The translations under genes were made by a program, and so were the position numbers. Below are positions 25,102 to 34,045 of a DNA stretch of 61,845 nucleotides, one piece after another. A model generated the notes under the pieces. That model made no database searches and was not told where the DNA came from. It worked only from the letters and a program-made list of their open reading frames with translations. The stretch spans positions 1 to 61,845 of the forward strand of contig JAMPEF010000008.1 in NCBI GenBank assembly GCA_023665275.1, read 5' to 3'. How positions within the stretch are numbered: the stretch's first letter is position 1; every line of letters begins with the position of its first letter. This DNA is from Alistipes senegalensis. GTDB lineage: Bacteria > Bacillota > Clostridia > Oscillospirales > Ruminococcaceae.

Positions 25102-26484
25102 CTACTGGTTAAGATTTGTAGAGATGTGTTCACGGTTCACGCCTACAGCGGAATATGTACACATTGCAAAGAGTACATCTGTTGCACCTACTTCATTAAT
25201 GAAACTTTTTGCATTACGGTCAAAATATCTTATATCGCATATATAGATATTTTCAAATGAACCTGTCAGGAACGGGAGCAGGGCATTTCCGTAACTATCC
25301 TTGAAAATGACAAGATTTCTGCCGTTTCTGCATTTTGTCTTGACGTGACGTATATTGTCGTCTGTGCCGAAAACAAGATAATAGCTTGAATTATCAAAAT
25401 TTTCAGGATTAAGAAGAAGAGTAGTTTCTACAGGGTCGGTGAAAGACGTGGAATACTGTGTTACTTCAACATCTGTTTTTGGTTCATAGTAGATAAACGG
25501 TTCAGGATTATTCAGGAGTGTTGCACTTTGTGTATAGCCGTACATTGTACCGACATATCCCGAAAGTACGTGTTTTTCATATTCTGAAATATCTGCAAAA
25601 TCAACACCAGCCTGTTTAGCGAACTCTTCAGCGGCATAGTATGCACCGAGTGGTTGCCAATGGTGGTCAGTACGTGAATAGATAGCCTCTTTCTTGTGGC
25701 GGAGAAGTGCTGTGTATGCGTCTACATTTGTTACGTTCTTAAGGTTCTTTTCTATAGAATCAAGGTCAGTTTTTTCACTTTCCACGAGGTCGGTGTAATT
25801 TTCCGGCAGATAATATGATACACTGGTAGGAAGTACCATAGAATAAACGTTTACGTCCTTGCCGAGAGCCTTTTTATAGGCGTTTACGTCCTCAGCGTAA
25901 AGAACTTCATTACCCCACGCACCACCATAAAGCATTATCGCACGTTTATTTACAACAAGTATATTATTTGATACTTCACCGTTAGCGGCGGCGACGTTTG
26001 CTTTCGGGAGCGTTTCGGCAGTCGTTGTAGTAGTTTCAGTACCTGTGCCGGAAGTGCCGGTAGTAGTCTGTGTATTTTCGGTGACGGGTTCAGCCGGAGT
26101 TTCCTCTTTCTGATTGTTTTTTTCTGTATTGTATAATTCAACACCACCATCATCATCGCCGGAACTGCCATATTTCAAGCCCTTTAATGGCATGATACGG
26201 TTAGCAATAAGAGTCTTGAAAAAACTTCTGTTAGGTACGGTATCATCATAGTAATTTGCTATACCTTCGGTGTATTCTCCGGAAATATAACTTTTGACAG
26301 TAAATTCCGGAAATTCTGTCAGATTTCTGTTTTCTTCGTGCGATACCGTATCACGCTTGAAAAAAAGAAGATATACAAATCCGGCAAAAATAACAAGTAT
26401 AATAATTATTATATTTAACAGCGCAAAAACATTTGTTACGAAAGTATTACGTTTTTTTTCGCTGTTTTTAGAGTTTTCAGACAT
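25102..26484 (-). CDS. DHHW/AlgX-like SGNH protein
   Basis: A 460-residue protein of the DHHW family, which accompanies MBOAT acyltransferases. One membrane segment lies at about 18-44 (ALLNIIIIILVIFAGFVYLL), so most of it is extracellular. It begins with the EENRNLTEFPEF region, has a low-complexity Thr/Glu/Gly linker at about 115-160, then the SGNH-type catalytic region with SRTDHHWQPLGAYYAA near 270 and the nucleophile motif VIFKDSYGNALLPF near 395. Related AlgX, AlgJ and DltD proteins work with MBOAT partners in polymer acylation. AGGGGG precedes the start and the MBOAT stop lies 12 bases upstream. Confidence 0.9.
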   Translation of the reverse strand: MSENSKNSEKKRNTFVTNVFALLNIIIIILVIFAGFVYLLFFKRDTVSHEENRNLTEFPEFTVKSYISGEYTEGIANYYDDTVPNRSFFKTLIANRIMPLKGLKYGSSGDDDGGVELYNTEKNNQKEETPAEPVTENTQTTTGTSGTGTETTTTTAETLPKANVAAANGEVSNNILVVNKRAIMLYGGAWGNEVLYAEDVNAYKKALGKDVNVYSMVLPTSVSYYLPENYTDLVESEKTDLDSIEKNLKNVTNVDAYTALLRHKKEAIYSRTDHHWQPLGAYYAAEEFAKQAGVDFADISEYEKHVLSGYVGTMYGYTQSATLLNNPEPFIYYEPKTDVEVTQYSTSFTDPVETTLLLNPENFDNSSYYLVFGTDDNIRHVKTKCRNGRNLVIFKDSYGNALLPFLTGSFENIYICDIRYFDRNAKSFINEVGATDVLFAMCTYSAVGVNREHISTNLNQ

Positions 26485-26496
26485 AGTGACCCCCTA

Positions 26497-27897
26497 TCAG
26501 AAACGGAAGTAAAGAAACGGATTAGTTGTGGCATCAACAAGCATGACGCTTGTTAAAAGCAGAAGTCCGGCAGTAATACAAGTCGTGACAATTGAGGCAA
26601 CGTGCTTTGTGAATGCTGTTTTTCCGGTAAGTTTCTTGAATCCGTCGATAATCGGGAAACAACATATAACCGCAACGGCAAGCAGAAAAATATTATTTAC
26701 AAATGTTATTTTGTCCTGAAGTCCGATAAAGCCGTTTCCGATGAATCCGAAAATAGTTTTGAAAAATACTCCTAATTCGTTCAAATCCTCAAAGTAGAAA
26801 ATTCCGAAACCTATAATTATTACGATTTTATTATATATCTGACGTATTACAATCGGGATTTTTTTCATTTTTTTCTTGCCGATAAGCATTTCAAGGAAAA
26901 CGAAAATTCCGTAATAGATTCCCCACAGAATGAAATTCCAGCTTGCACCGTGCCATATGCCCGTACACAGCCATACAAGGAATAATCCGCCATATTTACG
27001 GCGTTTGCCGAAAATGGGTACGTAAAGCAGATAATCACGGAAAAATGTACTCAATGATATATGCCATCTCTGCCAGAATTCCGTTATATCCTTACAGATA
27101 AACGGGTGGTTGAAATTTTCGTCAAAATGAAAGCCGAAAATGCGTCCTAAACCTATTGCAATATCAGAGTAACCGGAAAAATCAAAATAAATCTGCATGG
27201 CATAGGCTATAGCTCCGAACCAACCACCAATTACTGAACAATCCCCGATATGCTGTAAGTAATTATCGGCAATAACGCTTAACTGATTGGACAGTAAAAC
27301 TTTTTTAGAAAGTCCTAACACAACACGGTTAAGACCATATGAAATATCTGTCAGATAAATTTTTCTGCTTTCAATTTCCTTTTCAATCGTACTGTAACGC
27401 ACTATAGGTCCGGCGATAAGCTGTGGGAAAAGCGTCAGGTACAGCAGAAAATTATGAAATTTTTTCTGAACTTTTACAGTTTCCCAGTGACAGTCTATTA
27501 TGTAAGATACCGTCTGGAATGTATAAAAACTTATTCCTATTGGTAGTTTTATATCCGGTACGGGTATATCCGACGAACACAAGGCGTTTATATTTTCAAC
27601 TATGAAACCGCTGTACTTGAAAATACATAACATGGCAAAATCGTATATTACCGTCAGCGATGTTGCAAGAGTATCAATTTTAGTATCCTTGTGCTTTTCG
27701 ATAACAAGGGCGGCGGCGTAGTTCACAAATGCACTGAAAAGCATCAGAAATACATAGACAGGCTCACCCCATGCATAGAAAATCAGTGAGAAAATAATAA
27801 GTACAATGTTTTTCGCTTTTGTCCCTCGTGCAAGTGCATACGCAAACAGACACAAGGGCAGAAAAAAGTAAATAAAGAATAGTTTTGAAAATACCAT
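26497..27897 (-). CDS. MBOAT family O-acyltransferase
   Basis: A 466-residue polytopic acyltransferase of the AlgI/DltB type. ATG 27897 is preferred over the upstream TTG because AAGGCGG sits six bases before it. About ten hydrophobic segments are visible. The family landmarks are LPIGISFYTFQTVSYIID, FPQLIAGPIVRY, IYFDFSGYSDIAIGLGRIFG, NHPFICKDITEFWQRWHISL and the catalytic His region CTGIWHGASWNFILWG. Such proteins pass acyl groups across or at the membrane to surface polymers. It is the first gene of a five-gene operon with its own promoter. Confidence 0.94.
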   Translation of the reverse strand: MVFSKLFFIYFFLPLCLFAYALARGTKAKNIVLIIFSLIFYAWGEPVYVFLMLFSAFVNYAAALVIEKHKDTKIDTLATSLTVIYDFAMLCIFKYSGFIVENINALCSSDIPVPDIKLPIGISFYTFQTVSYIIDCHWETVKVQKKFHNFLLYLTLFPQLIAGPIVRYSTIEKEIESRKIYLTDISYGLNRVVLGLSKKVLLSNQLSVIADNYLQHIGDCSVIGGWFGAIAYAMQIYFDFSGYSDIAIGLGRIFGFHFDENFNHPFICKDITEFWQRWHISLSTFFRDYLLYVPIFGKRRKYGGLFLVWLCTGIWHGASWNFILWGIYYGIFVFLEMLIGKKKMKKIPIVIRQIYNKIVIIIGFGIFYFEDLNELGVFFKTIFGFIGNGFIGLQDKITFVNNIFLLAVAVICCFPIIDGFKKLTGKTAFTKHVASIVTTCITAGLLLLTSVMLVDATTNPFLYFRF

Positions 27898-27959
27898 ATC
27901 CAACCGCCTTTTTGTTATTATTTTTATCGAATTACAGCATAAAAAACACTGTACTAATA

Positions 27960-27988
27960 ATTATACAACAAGTTTTATTCAAATGCAA
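27960..27988 (-). promoter_or_regulatory. Promoter of the MBOAT-FkbH-ACP operon
   Basis: Minus strand TTGCAT (27983-27988) and TATAAT (27960-27965), 17-base spacer, about 63 bases before the MBOAT start. Confidence 0.75.
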
Positions 27989-28086
27989 TAGGAAAAAACA
28001 AGGATTTAAAAAAAAATATGGTAATCGTCATTAAATGATAAAAAAATAAACATACAGGCGTGTATTTTGTAGATTTTTGTATAAAA

Positions 28087-28112
28087 ATAACGGCTTTATT
28101 ACAAGCCGTTAT
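28087..28112 (-). terminator. Terminator of the first dockerin gene
   Basis: AACGGCTT / AAGCCGTT hairpin (28089-28110) followed on the minus strand by TTATTTTTAT. Confidence 0.8.
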
Positions 28113-28126
28113 AAGATATTTTATTT

Positions 28127-29587
28127 TCAGTAATACAAGATGTCTGCATATCCTGAACTATCAAATTTTATCTCACCTTTTGCCCATTGGTTGTCGTCAA
28201 ACTGATAGTCCACCATGATTGAATCTTCAAGCCATGTGATACTATAAGTATCACCGTTGCTGAAAACATTGTTTCCGTCGCTGTCAACAGACCATTCACC
28301 TGCTTCTTCAAACGGCGGGTTATAGCCTGATGTTATGAGATTACCAATGTGTTTTAAATGTCCGTCAGTTTCTTTTAAATAAATATCAATAAGAGTTTCA
28401 TCTAAAATAGCACCACCATTATTGGAGCTATAATATTTATAATTGAAATATAATTCTGTCTTACCATCAGGCGATTTATATATAGGTTCATTTGAAGAAA
28501 ATTCTAATACATCTTCTCCATCATATGACGACTGTATTTTATTCCATTCGTTATGACTTGTTTTGTAGTCAACTATGAAAGAATCATCAAGGAAAGTTAT
28601 AGTGTAGTTTTTGGTGGAAAGTTCGCCGTCTGTGAAATAGAAATCCGGATAAATACCTGTAATATAAGTAAATGAACCGTCGTCATTCTTTATATAGATA
28701 TCTGAATTGATACCCCAGCCGTTTTCCTGAGTTATGACTATTTCATGTGTGCCGTCAGTATAGGAAACTGTTTCACACTGTATAGACAGTAAACTTTTTC
28801 CCTGAAGGTCTAAATATATTATTTTATCTTCTGCACTTGTCTGTGATTTAGGTATAGTAATCTGTGCAAGCATTTTTGTGTTAGTGACCGGATAAAGTCC
28901 GACATCTTCATTATATATACCACCTATAAAGAAAAATATACCTTTGTCTATCATCTGGTGCATCATATAATCATTATCTACCCTCATAGGTGAACCGGCT
29001 ACCATTAAGACACCGTTTCCACGCTCCTGAATGAACGGTGTAAGAATAAGATTATTTTCTTCAAAAAAAGTTTCGTCGTATTTGTCAAGATATTTCTGTA
29101 ATTCGTCGTTATCGGTGATAAAAGTCTTAAGATATGCTGACATTTCATCATATTCAGTGATAATATTGTTAAAATTTTCGGTTTCTTCCCATGTTGTGGT
29201 TATTTCTTCATATGTAGGTATTTCAGCATCTGTATTGAGAACATCAACAGCATACGTATGTACTTCAGCTTTTTCGGGATTAATAACAAGCTGTCTCATC
29301 TGTACGAGGTCAAAAGAATCAACAAAACCATCAAAATTGACATCAACAGCGTCTTTATTAGCCTCATCGTCGACACCATCATATGTACCCATAATCCATT
29401 TCTGCAACAGTACGACATCAGCGACAGATATTTTGCCGTCTGCGTTTATGTCACCACGAATAGATGTATATTCCCAGTGATTCTCACCGTCTTCAATGTA
29501 AATCGGCTCTGATTTTGCACTTGCCCCCATGGGAATAGCTCCGGCAATAACCGCCAGACACAAAGCAGTGTTAATAAATTTTTTCAT
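28127..29587 (-). CDS. Secreted dockerin protein, two C-terminal modules
   Basis: A 486-residue exported protein. The signal peptide is at 1-24 (cleavage likely after ASA). A dockerin type I domain lies directly behind it (about 44-105), with two calcium-binding repeats: DINADGKISVADVVLLQKW and DVNFDGFVDSFDLVQMRQL. Dockerins attach enzymes to cohesins of cellulosomes and normally sit at the C-terminus or between domains. The remaining ~370 residues match no enzyme family I know. They include two copies of a module with a W/N-rich core (YTITFLDDSFIVDYKTSHNE and YSITWLEDSIMVDYQFDDNQ). It is a paralogue of the next gene. GGAGG precedes the start. Confidence 0.85.
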   Translation of the reverse strand: MKKFINTALCLAVIAGAIPMGASAKSEPIYIEDGENHWEYTSIRGDINADGKISVADVVLLQKWIMGTYDGVDDEANKDAVDVNFDGFVDSFDLVQMRQLVINPEKAEVHTYAVDVLNTDAEIPTYEEITTTWEETENFNNIITEYDEMSAYLKTFITDNDELQKYLDKYDETFFEENNLILTPFIQERGNGVLMVAGSPMRVDNDYMMHQMIDKGIFFFIGGIYNEDVGLYPVTNTKMLAQITIPKSQTSAEDKIIYLDLQGKSLLSIQCETVSYTDGTHEIVITQENGWGINSDIYIKNDDGSFTYITGIYPDFYFTDGELSTKNYTITFLDDSFIVDYKTSHNEWNKIQSSYDGEDVLEFSSNEPIYKSPDGKTELYFNYKYYSSNNGGAILDETLIDIYLKETDGHLKHIGNLITSGYNPPFEEAGEWSVDSDGNNVFSNGDTYSITWLEDSIMVDYQFDDNQWAKGEIKFDSSGYADILYY

Positions 29588-29619
29588 GTTATACCTCCAA
29601 TAATTTAAATCTTTCCAAT

Positions 29620-29648
29620 ATTATACAGCATAATCCACAAAAAATCAA
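29620..29648 (-). promoter_or_regulatory. Promoter of the first dockerin gene
   Basis: Minus strand TTGATT (29643-29648) and TATAAT (29620-29625), 17-base spacer. Confidence 0.75.
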
Positions 29649-29694
29649 TAGTCAAAATGACCGAAAACGGGGGGGTGATTTGTGCAATATATAC

Positions 29695-29725
29695 AAAAAC
29701 CGGCATACCTGAAAGTACGCCGGTT
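29695..29725 (-). terminator. Terminator of the second dockerin gene
   Basis: AACCGGC.TAC / GTA.GCCGGTT stem (29698-29725), followed on the minus strand by a T run. Confidence 0.85.
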
Positions 29726-29730
29726 AAAGT

Positions 29731-30810
29731 TTAATCTTCTTTTATATAATATTCATAGTCAATTTCCACGCCGTCAAGGTCAACAGTGACGCTTTCCCAT
29801 TCATTGCCACGTACCTGATGTGTAACAAAAATGTAGTCATCATACCATGTTATGCTATAGGTTTTGTTGTTGCTGAAAACATTGTTTCCTTCTTCATCAA
29901 CAGACCATTCACCCTCTTCCGTGAACGGTTTGTCACCGTATGCCGTGAAGAATGTAATTGCCTTATAGGAAATCTTGCTTGATTTCAGGAAAAAGCGTAT
30001 ATCACTTACATCACCCATAGTTTCCTGTGTGACGTAAAATTCATACTTATTATCGGGTGATTTATAGACGATAGATTCCATATCTGTATTGATTTCATAG
30101 GCATCATAAATTGAAACATTATCACCGCTGTTTGCCTCAGATTTCGGTACAGCTGCCTGAATAAGCAGTTGAGTGTTAGTTATCGGATAGAGAACACGAT
30201 AAGCCCCGTATTCTGCTTCTAATGCAATGAAAATATCATCACCGATACCACGTGATTTTTTAGGGTGTATCTTGCCGACGCCGGAGACATTATAAAAAAC
30301 TCCTCTGCCGTATTTCTGTGTGAACGGCATTAAAATAAGGTTATTATTTTCAAAGAAAGTATCATCATATTTATCAACATAGGTCTGTATTTCAGAAATA
30401 TCTAACATAAATTCTGAAAGATAACCGGACATTTCGTCAGTATTTGTGCAGACTTCTCCATATTCAGGCAGATTTTCAACCGATTTGAGAATATCAACAG
30501 CATATGTATGCTCAACAACCGTTTCCGGATTAATAATAGCCTGTCTCATCAGAATCATATCGAAAGAGTCAATTATTCCGTCGGAATTTATATCAAAGCA
30601 CGAAACATCACCGTCATATTCGCCGGATGACATATATTTCTGCATAAGTACAGCATCGGCTATATTAACTGTGTTGTCATGATTTGCGTCTCCGGAAATT
30701 ACCGTTTCAGACCACTTGACAGAGCCATTCGGAACGTGTACAATATTAGGTGTTACTGAGGCGTCTGCCATTACAACGGACAGCATGGCAGAAATAATCA
30801 GATTAATCAT
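29731..30810 (-). CDS. Secreted dockerin protein, one C-terminal module
   Basis: A 359-residue paralogue of the neighbouring dockerin gene. It has a short signal peptide (about 1-17) and a dockerin at about 38-95 with DANHDNTVNIADAVLMQKY and DINSDGIIDSFDMILMRQA. The central region is shared with the paralogue (DDTFFENNNLILMPF here, DETFFEENNLILTPF there), and there is a single copy of the C-terminal module (GEWSVDEEGNNVFSNNKTYS). No catalytic motif is recognised. AAGGAGG precedes ATG 30810. Each copy has its own promoter and terminator. Confidence 0.85.
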   Translation of the reverse strand: MINLIISAMLSVVMADASVTPNIVHVPNGSVKWSETVISGDANHDNTVNIADAVLMQKYMSSGEYDGDVSCFDINSDGIIDSFDMILMRQAIINPETVVEHTYAVDILKSVENLPEYGEVCTNTDEMSGYLSEFMLDISEIQTYVDKYDDTFFENNNLILMPFTQKYGRGVFYNVSGVGKIHPKKSRGIGDDIFIALEAEYGAYRVLYPITNTQLLIQAAVPKSEANSGDNVSIYDAYEINTDMESIVYKSPDNKYEFYVTQETMGDVSDIRFFLKSSKISYKAITFFTAYGDKPFTEEGEWSVDEEGNNVFSNNKTYSITWYDDYIFVTHQVRGNEWESVTVDLDGVEIDYEYYIKED

Positions 30811-30844
30811 ACTAAACCTCCTTAATATTTTTATTTTATACTAC

Positions 30845-30873
30845 ATTATATCACAGATTTACAGATTTTTCTA
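30845..30873 (-). promoter_or_regulatory. Promoter of the second dockerin gene
   Basis: Minus strand TAGAAA (30868-30873) and TATAAT (30845-30850), 17-base spacer; the -35 is weak. Confidence 0.5.
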
Positions 30874-30987
30874 TTGACATATTAAATGAAAATACGGGAT
30901 TTTTTTTGTGGAATTTATATAAAAACGACTTGCTTTTAATCTTTTGAGACAGATTTTATAATTGTGGCAAATTATTGCAAATCGTGG

Positions 30988-31016
30988 TTGATTTTTCTGC
31001 AAAAATATATTATAAT
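30988..31016 (+). promoter_or_regulatory. Promoter of the ABC transporter/GH105 operon
   Basis: TTGATT (30988-30993) and TATAAT (31011-31016), 17-base spacer. Just upstream GCAAAT occurs twice (direct repeat, 30967-30982), a possible operator. Confidence 0.7.
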
Positions 31017-31050
31017 ATTATCGTATCATTAATTTCAGGGAGGACTAAGC

Positions 31051-32343
31051 ATGAAAAAAATTTTAGTGCCTGTTGTCTGCGCCCTGACGCTTTTTGCCTG
31101 TGGAAAAGAAACAGCAAAGAAAACACCGCCGGACAACAGACTTGATAAATGTACATTACGCTTTTCATGGTGGGGCGGTGATGACCGTCACAACGCCACC
31201 AAGAAAGCTATAACACTCTGGAACGCAAGACATCCAAGCATTGAAATCAAAGCAGAATACGGAGGCTGGGACGGCTGGACAGAAAAAATAAATACACAGA
31301 TAAGCGGCGGCTCTGAACCGGACGTCATGCAGATTAACTATGACTGGCTTGTTACTCTTTCTGGCGACGGAGAGGGCTTCTATGATTTGAACGAACTGAA
31401 TCATTTTCTGGATTTATCCGGCTTTGATGATGATATACTTTCTTTCGGGACTGTTAATAATCATCTGAATGCTGTTCCGGTATCACTTACCGGACGGGGA
31501 TTTTTCTATAATTCAGAAGTATTTTCAAGGTTTGGTGTTTCATTTCCGGAAACGTGGGAAGAACTTATTGAAGCCGGAAATATTTTCTATGAAAACGGCT
31601 GTTATCCGCTTGACCTTGATGTACAGTCGGGCGGTACGGCGTGGTATCTTTCGATAGTATATGTCCAGCAGAAGACCGGAAGAAACTTCATTAACATGGA
31701 CGGAACTTTAGATTTTACCATTGAAGACATAGAAGAAGCTATGGAATTTTATAAGCGTATGGAAGACAATCACGTTACACGTAACGTTCGGACACGCATT
31801 GATGAGGACGGCAATGGTGCATTGTATCAGTCACCATCGTTTATAAATGGAAATGTCGCCGGCGTTCTTGAATGGAACAGCGCAGTGGGTAAATACGAAT
31901 CAGTTCTTGATAAGGGAGTGCTACAGGCTGGTGGTTATCTCAGCGACGAAAGCGGTAATAATTCCGGCTGGTTTGTAAAGCCGTCACTTATGTATGCAAT
32001 ATCGGCAGATACCAAATATCCGGACGAATCAGCGGAATTTATAAACTTTTTGCTGAATGATGACGATTGCGCCGGAATTTTAGGCACATCAAGAGGTATA
32101 CCGGCATCATGTTATGCACGTGAGGAACTCGAAAAAAAAGGAAAACTCAAAGGGCTTACTAAAGAAAATTCAGATATGCTCAGCAGACTTGATACCGTGA
32201 CTATAAGTCCGTATATGGAGACCTCCCGCATGAAAGAGCTTTGTAATTCGGCTATAGAAAAAGTTTCTTACGGGGAGGATATAAGCATAACCGCACAGGA
32301 GCTTTATAATGATATAATTGAATATCTGGAGAGTGTTGAATGA
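31051..32343 (+). CDS. Sugar ABC transporter substrate-binding lipoprotein
   Basis: A 430-residue family 1 extracellular solute-binding protein. The lipobox LTLFAC gives a mature lipid-modified Cys near residue 17. The body begins LRFSWWGGDDRHNATKKAI and includes PDVMQINYDWL, FPETWEELIEAG and a C-terminal helical lobe. With the two permeases and the GH105 hydrolase behind it, the ligand is probably an unsaturated rhamnogalacturonan or related pectic oligosaccharide. GGGAGG precedes the start. No ATPase gene is present, as usual for CUT1 importers that share one ATPase. Confidence 0.92.
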   Translation: MKKILVPVVCALTLFACGKETAKKTPPDNRLDKCTLRFSWWGGDDRHNATKKAITLWNARHPSIEIKAEYGGWDGWTEKINTQISGGSEPDVMQINYDWLVTLSGDGEGFYDLNELNHFLDLSGFDDDILSFGTVNNHLNAVPVSLTGRGFFYNSEVFSRFGVSFPETWEELIEAGNIFYENGCYPLDLDVQSGGTAWYLSIVYVQQKTGRNFINMDGTLDFTIEDIEEAMEFYKRMEDNHVTRNVRTRIDEDGNGALYQSPSFINGNVAGVLEWNSAVGKYESVLDKGVLQAGGYLSDESGNNSGWFVKPSLMYAISADTKYPDESAEFINFLLNDDDCAGILGTSRGIPASCYAREELEKKGKLKGLTKENSDMLSRLDTVTISPYMETSRMKELCNSAIEKVSYGEDISITAQELYNDIIEYLESVE

Positions 32344-33227
32344 AAAAATATAAAAACCCTGTCGGTGTGAGCAGGTTTACAGGACTTATTCTTATAAGTC
32401 CGTTTATAATAGGAAGCGTATTGTTTATAATATATCCGTTTTTCTGTTCATTCGTGACGGGTATGACAAAATACGATGGCATACATCCACCGGAATTTAT
32501 CGGACTGGAAAATTATAAAAATATGCTGAATGACAATCATTTCTTAAAGGCTTTAGCCGTTACGTTTAAATATACGGTTATTTTTGTACCGCTGAAACTT
32601 ACGGTATCACTTCTTACAGCAATTCTTTTAAGTGCCGATATAAAAGGTATAGGATTTTTCCGGACAGCTTTTTATATTCCGTCCATACTTGGTTCTAATC
32701 TTGCTGTGGCTATAATGTGGCAGTATCTGTTTACACGCAACGGGCTTGCCAATCAGTTTCTTGAAATTATCGGAGTTTCCAGCGTAAGCTGGTACGGCGA
32801 CCAGAAATATGCACTCTTTATAATAATACTTCTAAGGCTATGGGAGTTTGGTTCAACTATGATAATTTTTCTTACAGCATTGAAAGAAATTCCCCGTGAA
32901 TGTTATGAAGCGGCAAGAGTTGATGGGTGTGGTTCAGTTAGGGCTTTTTTTGGGATAACACTTCCGTTGCTGAAAAATACTCTTTTTGTGAATGCTATAT
33001 TACAGACTATTTCAGCATTACAGGAGTTCAGCGCCCCGTACATGATTACCGGCGGAAATCCTATGAAGAGTACGTATACAGTCGGTATGCTGATTTATGA
33101 CGAAATGTTCAGTTATCATAATGCGGGATATGCTAACGCTGTTTCATGGGTACTTTTTATGCTTACAGCTTCTGTAGTGTGCATTATGTTCAGGATTACC
33201 GGACGCATAAGAAAGGAAATTCCGTGA
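32340..33227 (+). CDS. Sugar ABC transporter permease (first)
   Basis: A 295-residue CUT1 inner-membrane permease with six predicted helices, starting FTGLILISPFIIGSVLFIIY. The coupling (EAA) loop is EAARVDGCGSVRAFFGITLP near residue 203, which contacts the ATPase. It overlaps the binding-protein stop by four bases (ATGA) and ends inside the GTGA overlap with the second permease. Confidence 0.94.
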   Translation: MKKYKNPVGVSRFTGLILISPFIIGSVLFIIYPFFCSFVTGMTKYDGIHPPEFIGLENYKNMLNDNHFLKALAVTFKYTVIFVPLKLTVSLLTAILLSADIKGIGFFRTAFYIPSILGSNLAVAIMWQYLFTRNGLANQFLEIIGVSSVSWYGDQKYALFIIILLRLWEFGSTMIIFLTALKEIPRECYEAARVDGCGSVRAFFGITLPLLKNTLFVNAILQTISALQEFSAPYMITGGNPMKSTYTVGMLIYDEMFSYHNAGYANAVSWVLFMLTASVVCIMFRITGRIRKEIP

Positions 33228-34045
33228 AAAAAATAATTACATATATAATACTTGTTTTAATAGCATTGTTTATGCTTTATCCACTGTTATGGCTTCTGGG
33301 AGCTTCTTTCAAAACGAATCAGGAGATATATAGTTCAATATGGTTCATGCCTGATGATTTTGATTTCAGCGTATACTTTAATGCATGGAAAACAAACACC
33401 GGTTATACAATGGGACATTATTTTATAAATACATTTACTGTAATAATACCAAAAACTATTTTTTCCGTTGTATCGTCGGTGTTGACAGCTTATGGCTTTG
33501 CAAGGTTTGATTTTCCGCTGAAAAAATTCTTTTTTTCGCTTCTTATGGTGGGTATGTTCATGCCGGCGATAGTAACGGTAATGCCTATGTATATGTTCTG
33601 GAATAAATCAGGTTTCCTTGACAGCTATGCACCGTTGACATTGCCTTCTCTTTTTGCGTGTGAGGGAATGTTTGTATTCATATTGATACAATTTTTCAAA
33701 GATTTACCGAAAGAACTTGACGAGGCTTCACGGCTTGACGGTTGCGGAACTATCCGGACGCTTATATATGTTCTTCTTCCGTGCATGAAACCTGCTGTAA
33801 TATCAATAGCGGTTTTTAATTTCCTGTGGACTATGAACGATTTTATTAATCCACTTATATTTATAAATTCAACTGAAAAATATACACTTTCACTTGCCTT
33901 GCGGACTTCCGTTGACAGCACAGGTCAGGGCTATGAAGAGTGTAAAATAATTGCTATGTCAGTTATCGGACTGATACCTTCAGTAACCGTTTTTGCACTG
34001 GCACAGAAAAAATTTATTGGCATAACTGCCGGAGGTCTTTCCTGA
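33224..34045 (+). CDS. Sugar ABC transporter permease (second)
   Basis: A 273-residue second CUT1 permease. The start is GTG 33224, six bases after AAAGGAAA, overlapping the preceding stop. Helices begin ITYIILVLIALFMLYPLLWL. The EAA loop is DEASRLDGCGTIRTLIYVLL near residue 165. It forms a heterodimer with the first permease. Its TGA shares one base with the GH105 start. Confidence 0.94.
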   Translation: MKKIITYIILVLIALFMLYPLLWLLGASFKTNQEIYSSIWFMPDDFDFSVYFNAWKTNTGYTMGHYFINTFTVIIPKTIFSVVSSVLTAYGFARFDFPLKKFFFSLLMVGMFMPAIVTVMPMYMFWNKSGFLDSYAPLTLPSLFACEGMFVFILIQFFKDLPKELDEASRLDGCGTIRTLIYVLLPCMKPAVISIAVFNFLWTMNDFINPLIFINSTEKYTLSLALRTSVDSTGQGYEECKIIAMSVIGLIPSVTVFALAQKKFIGITAGGLS

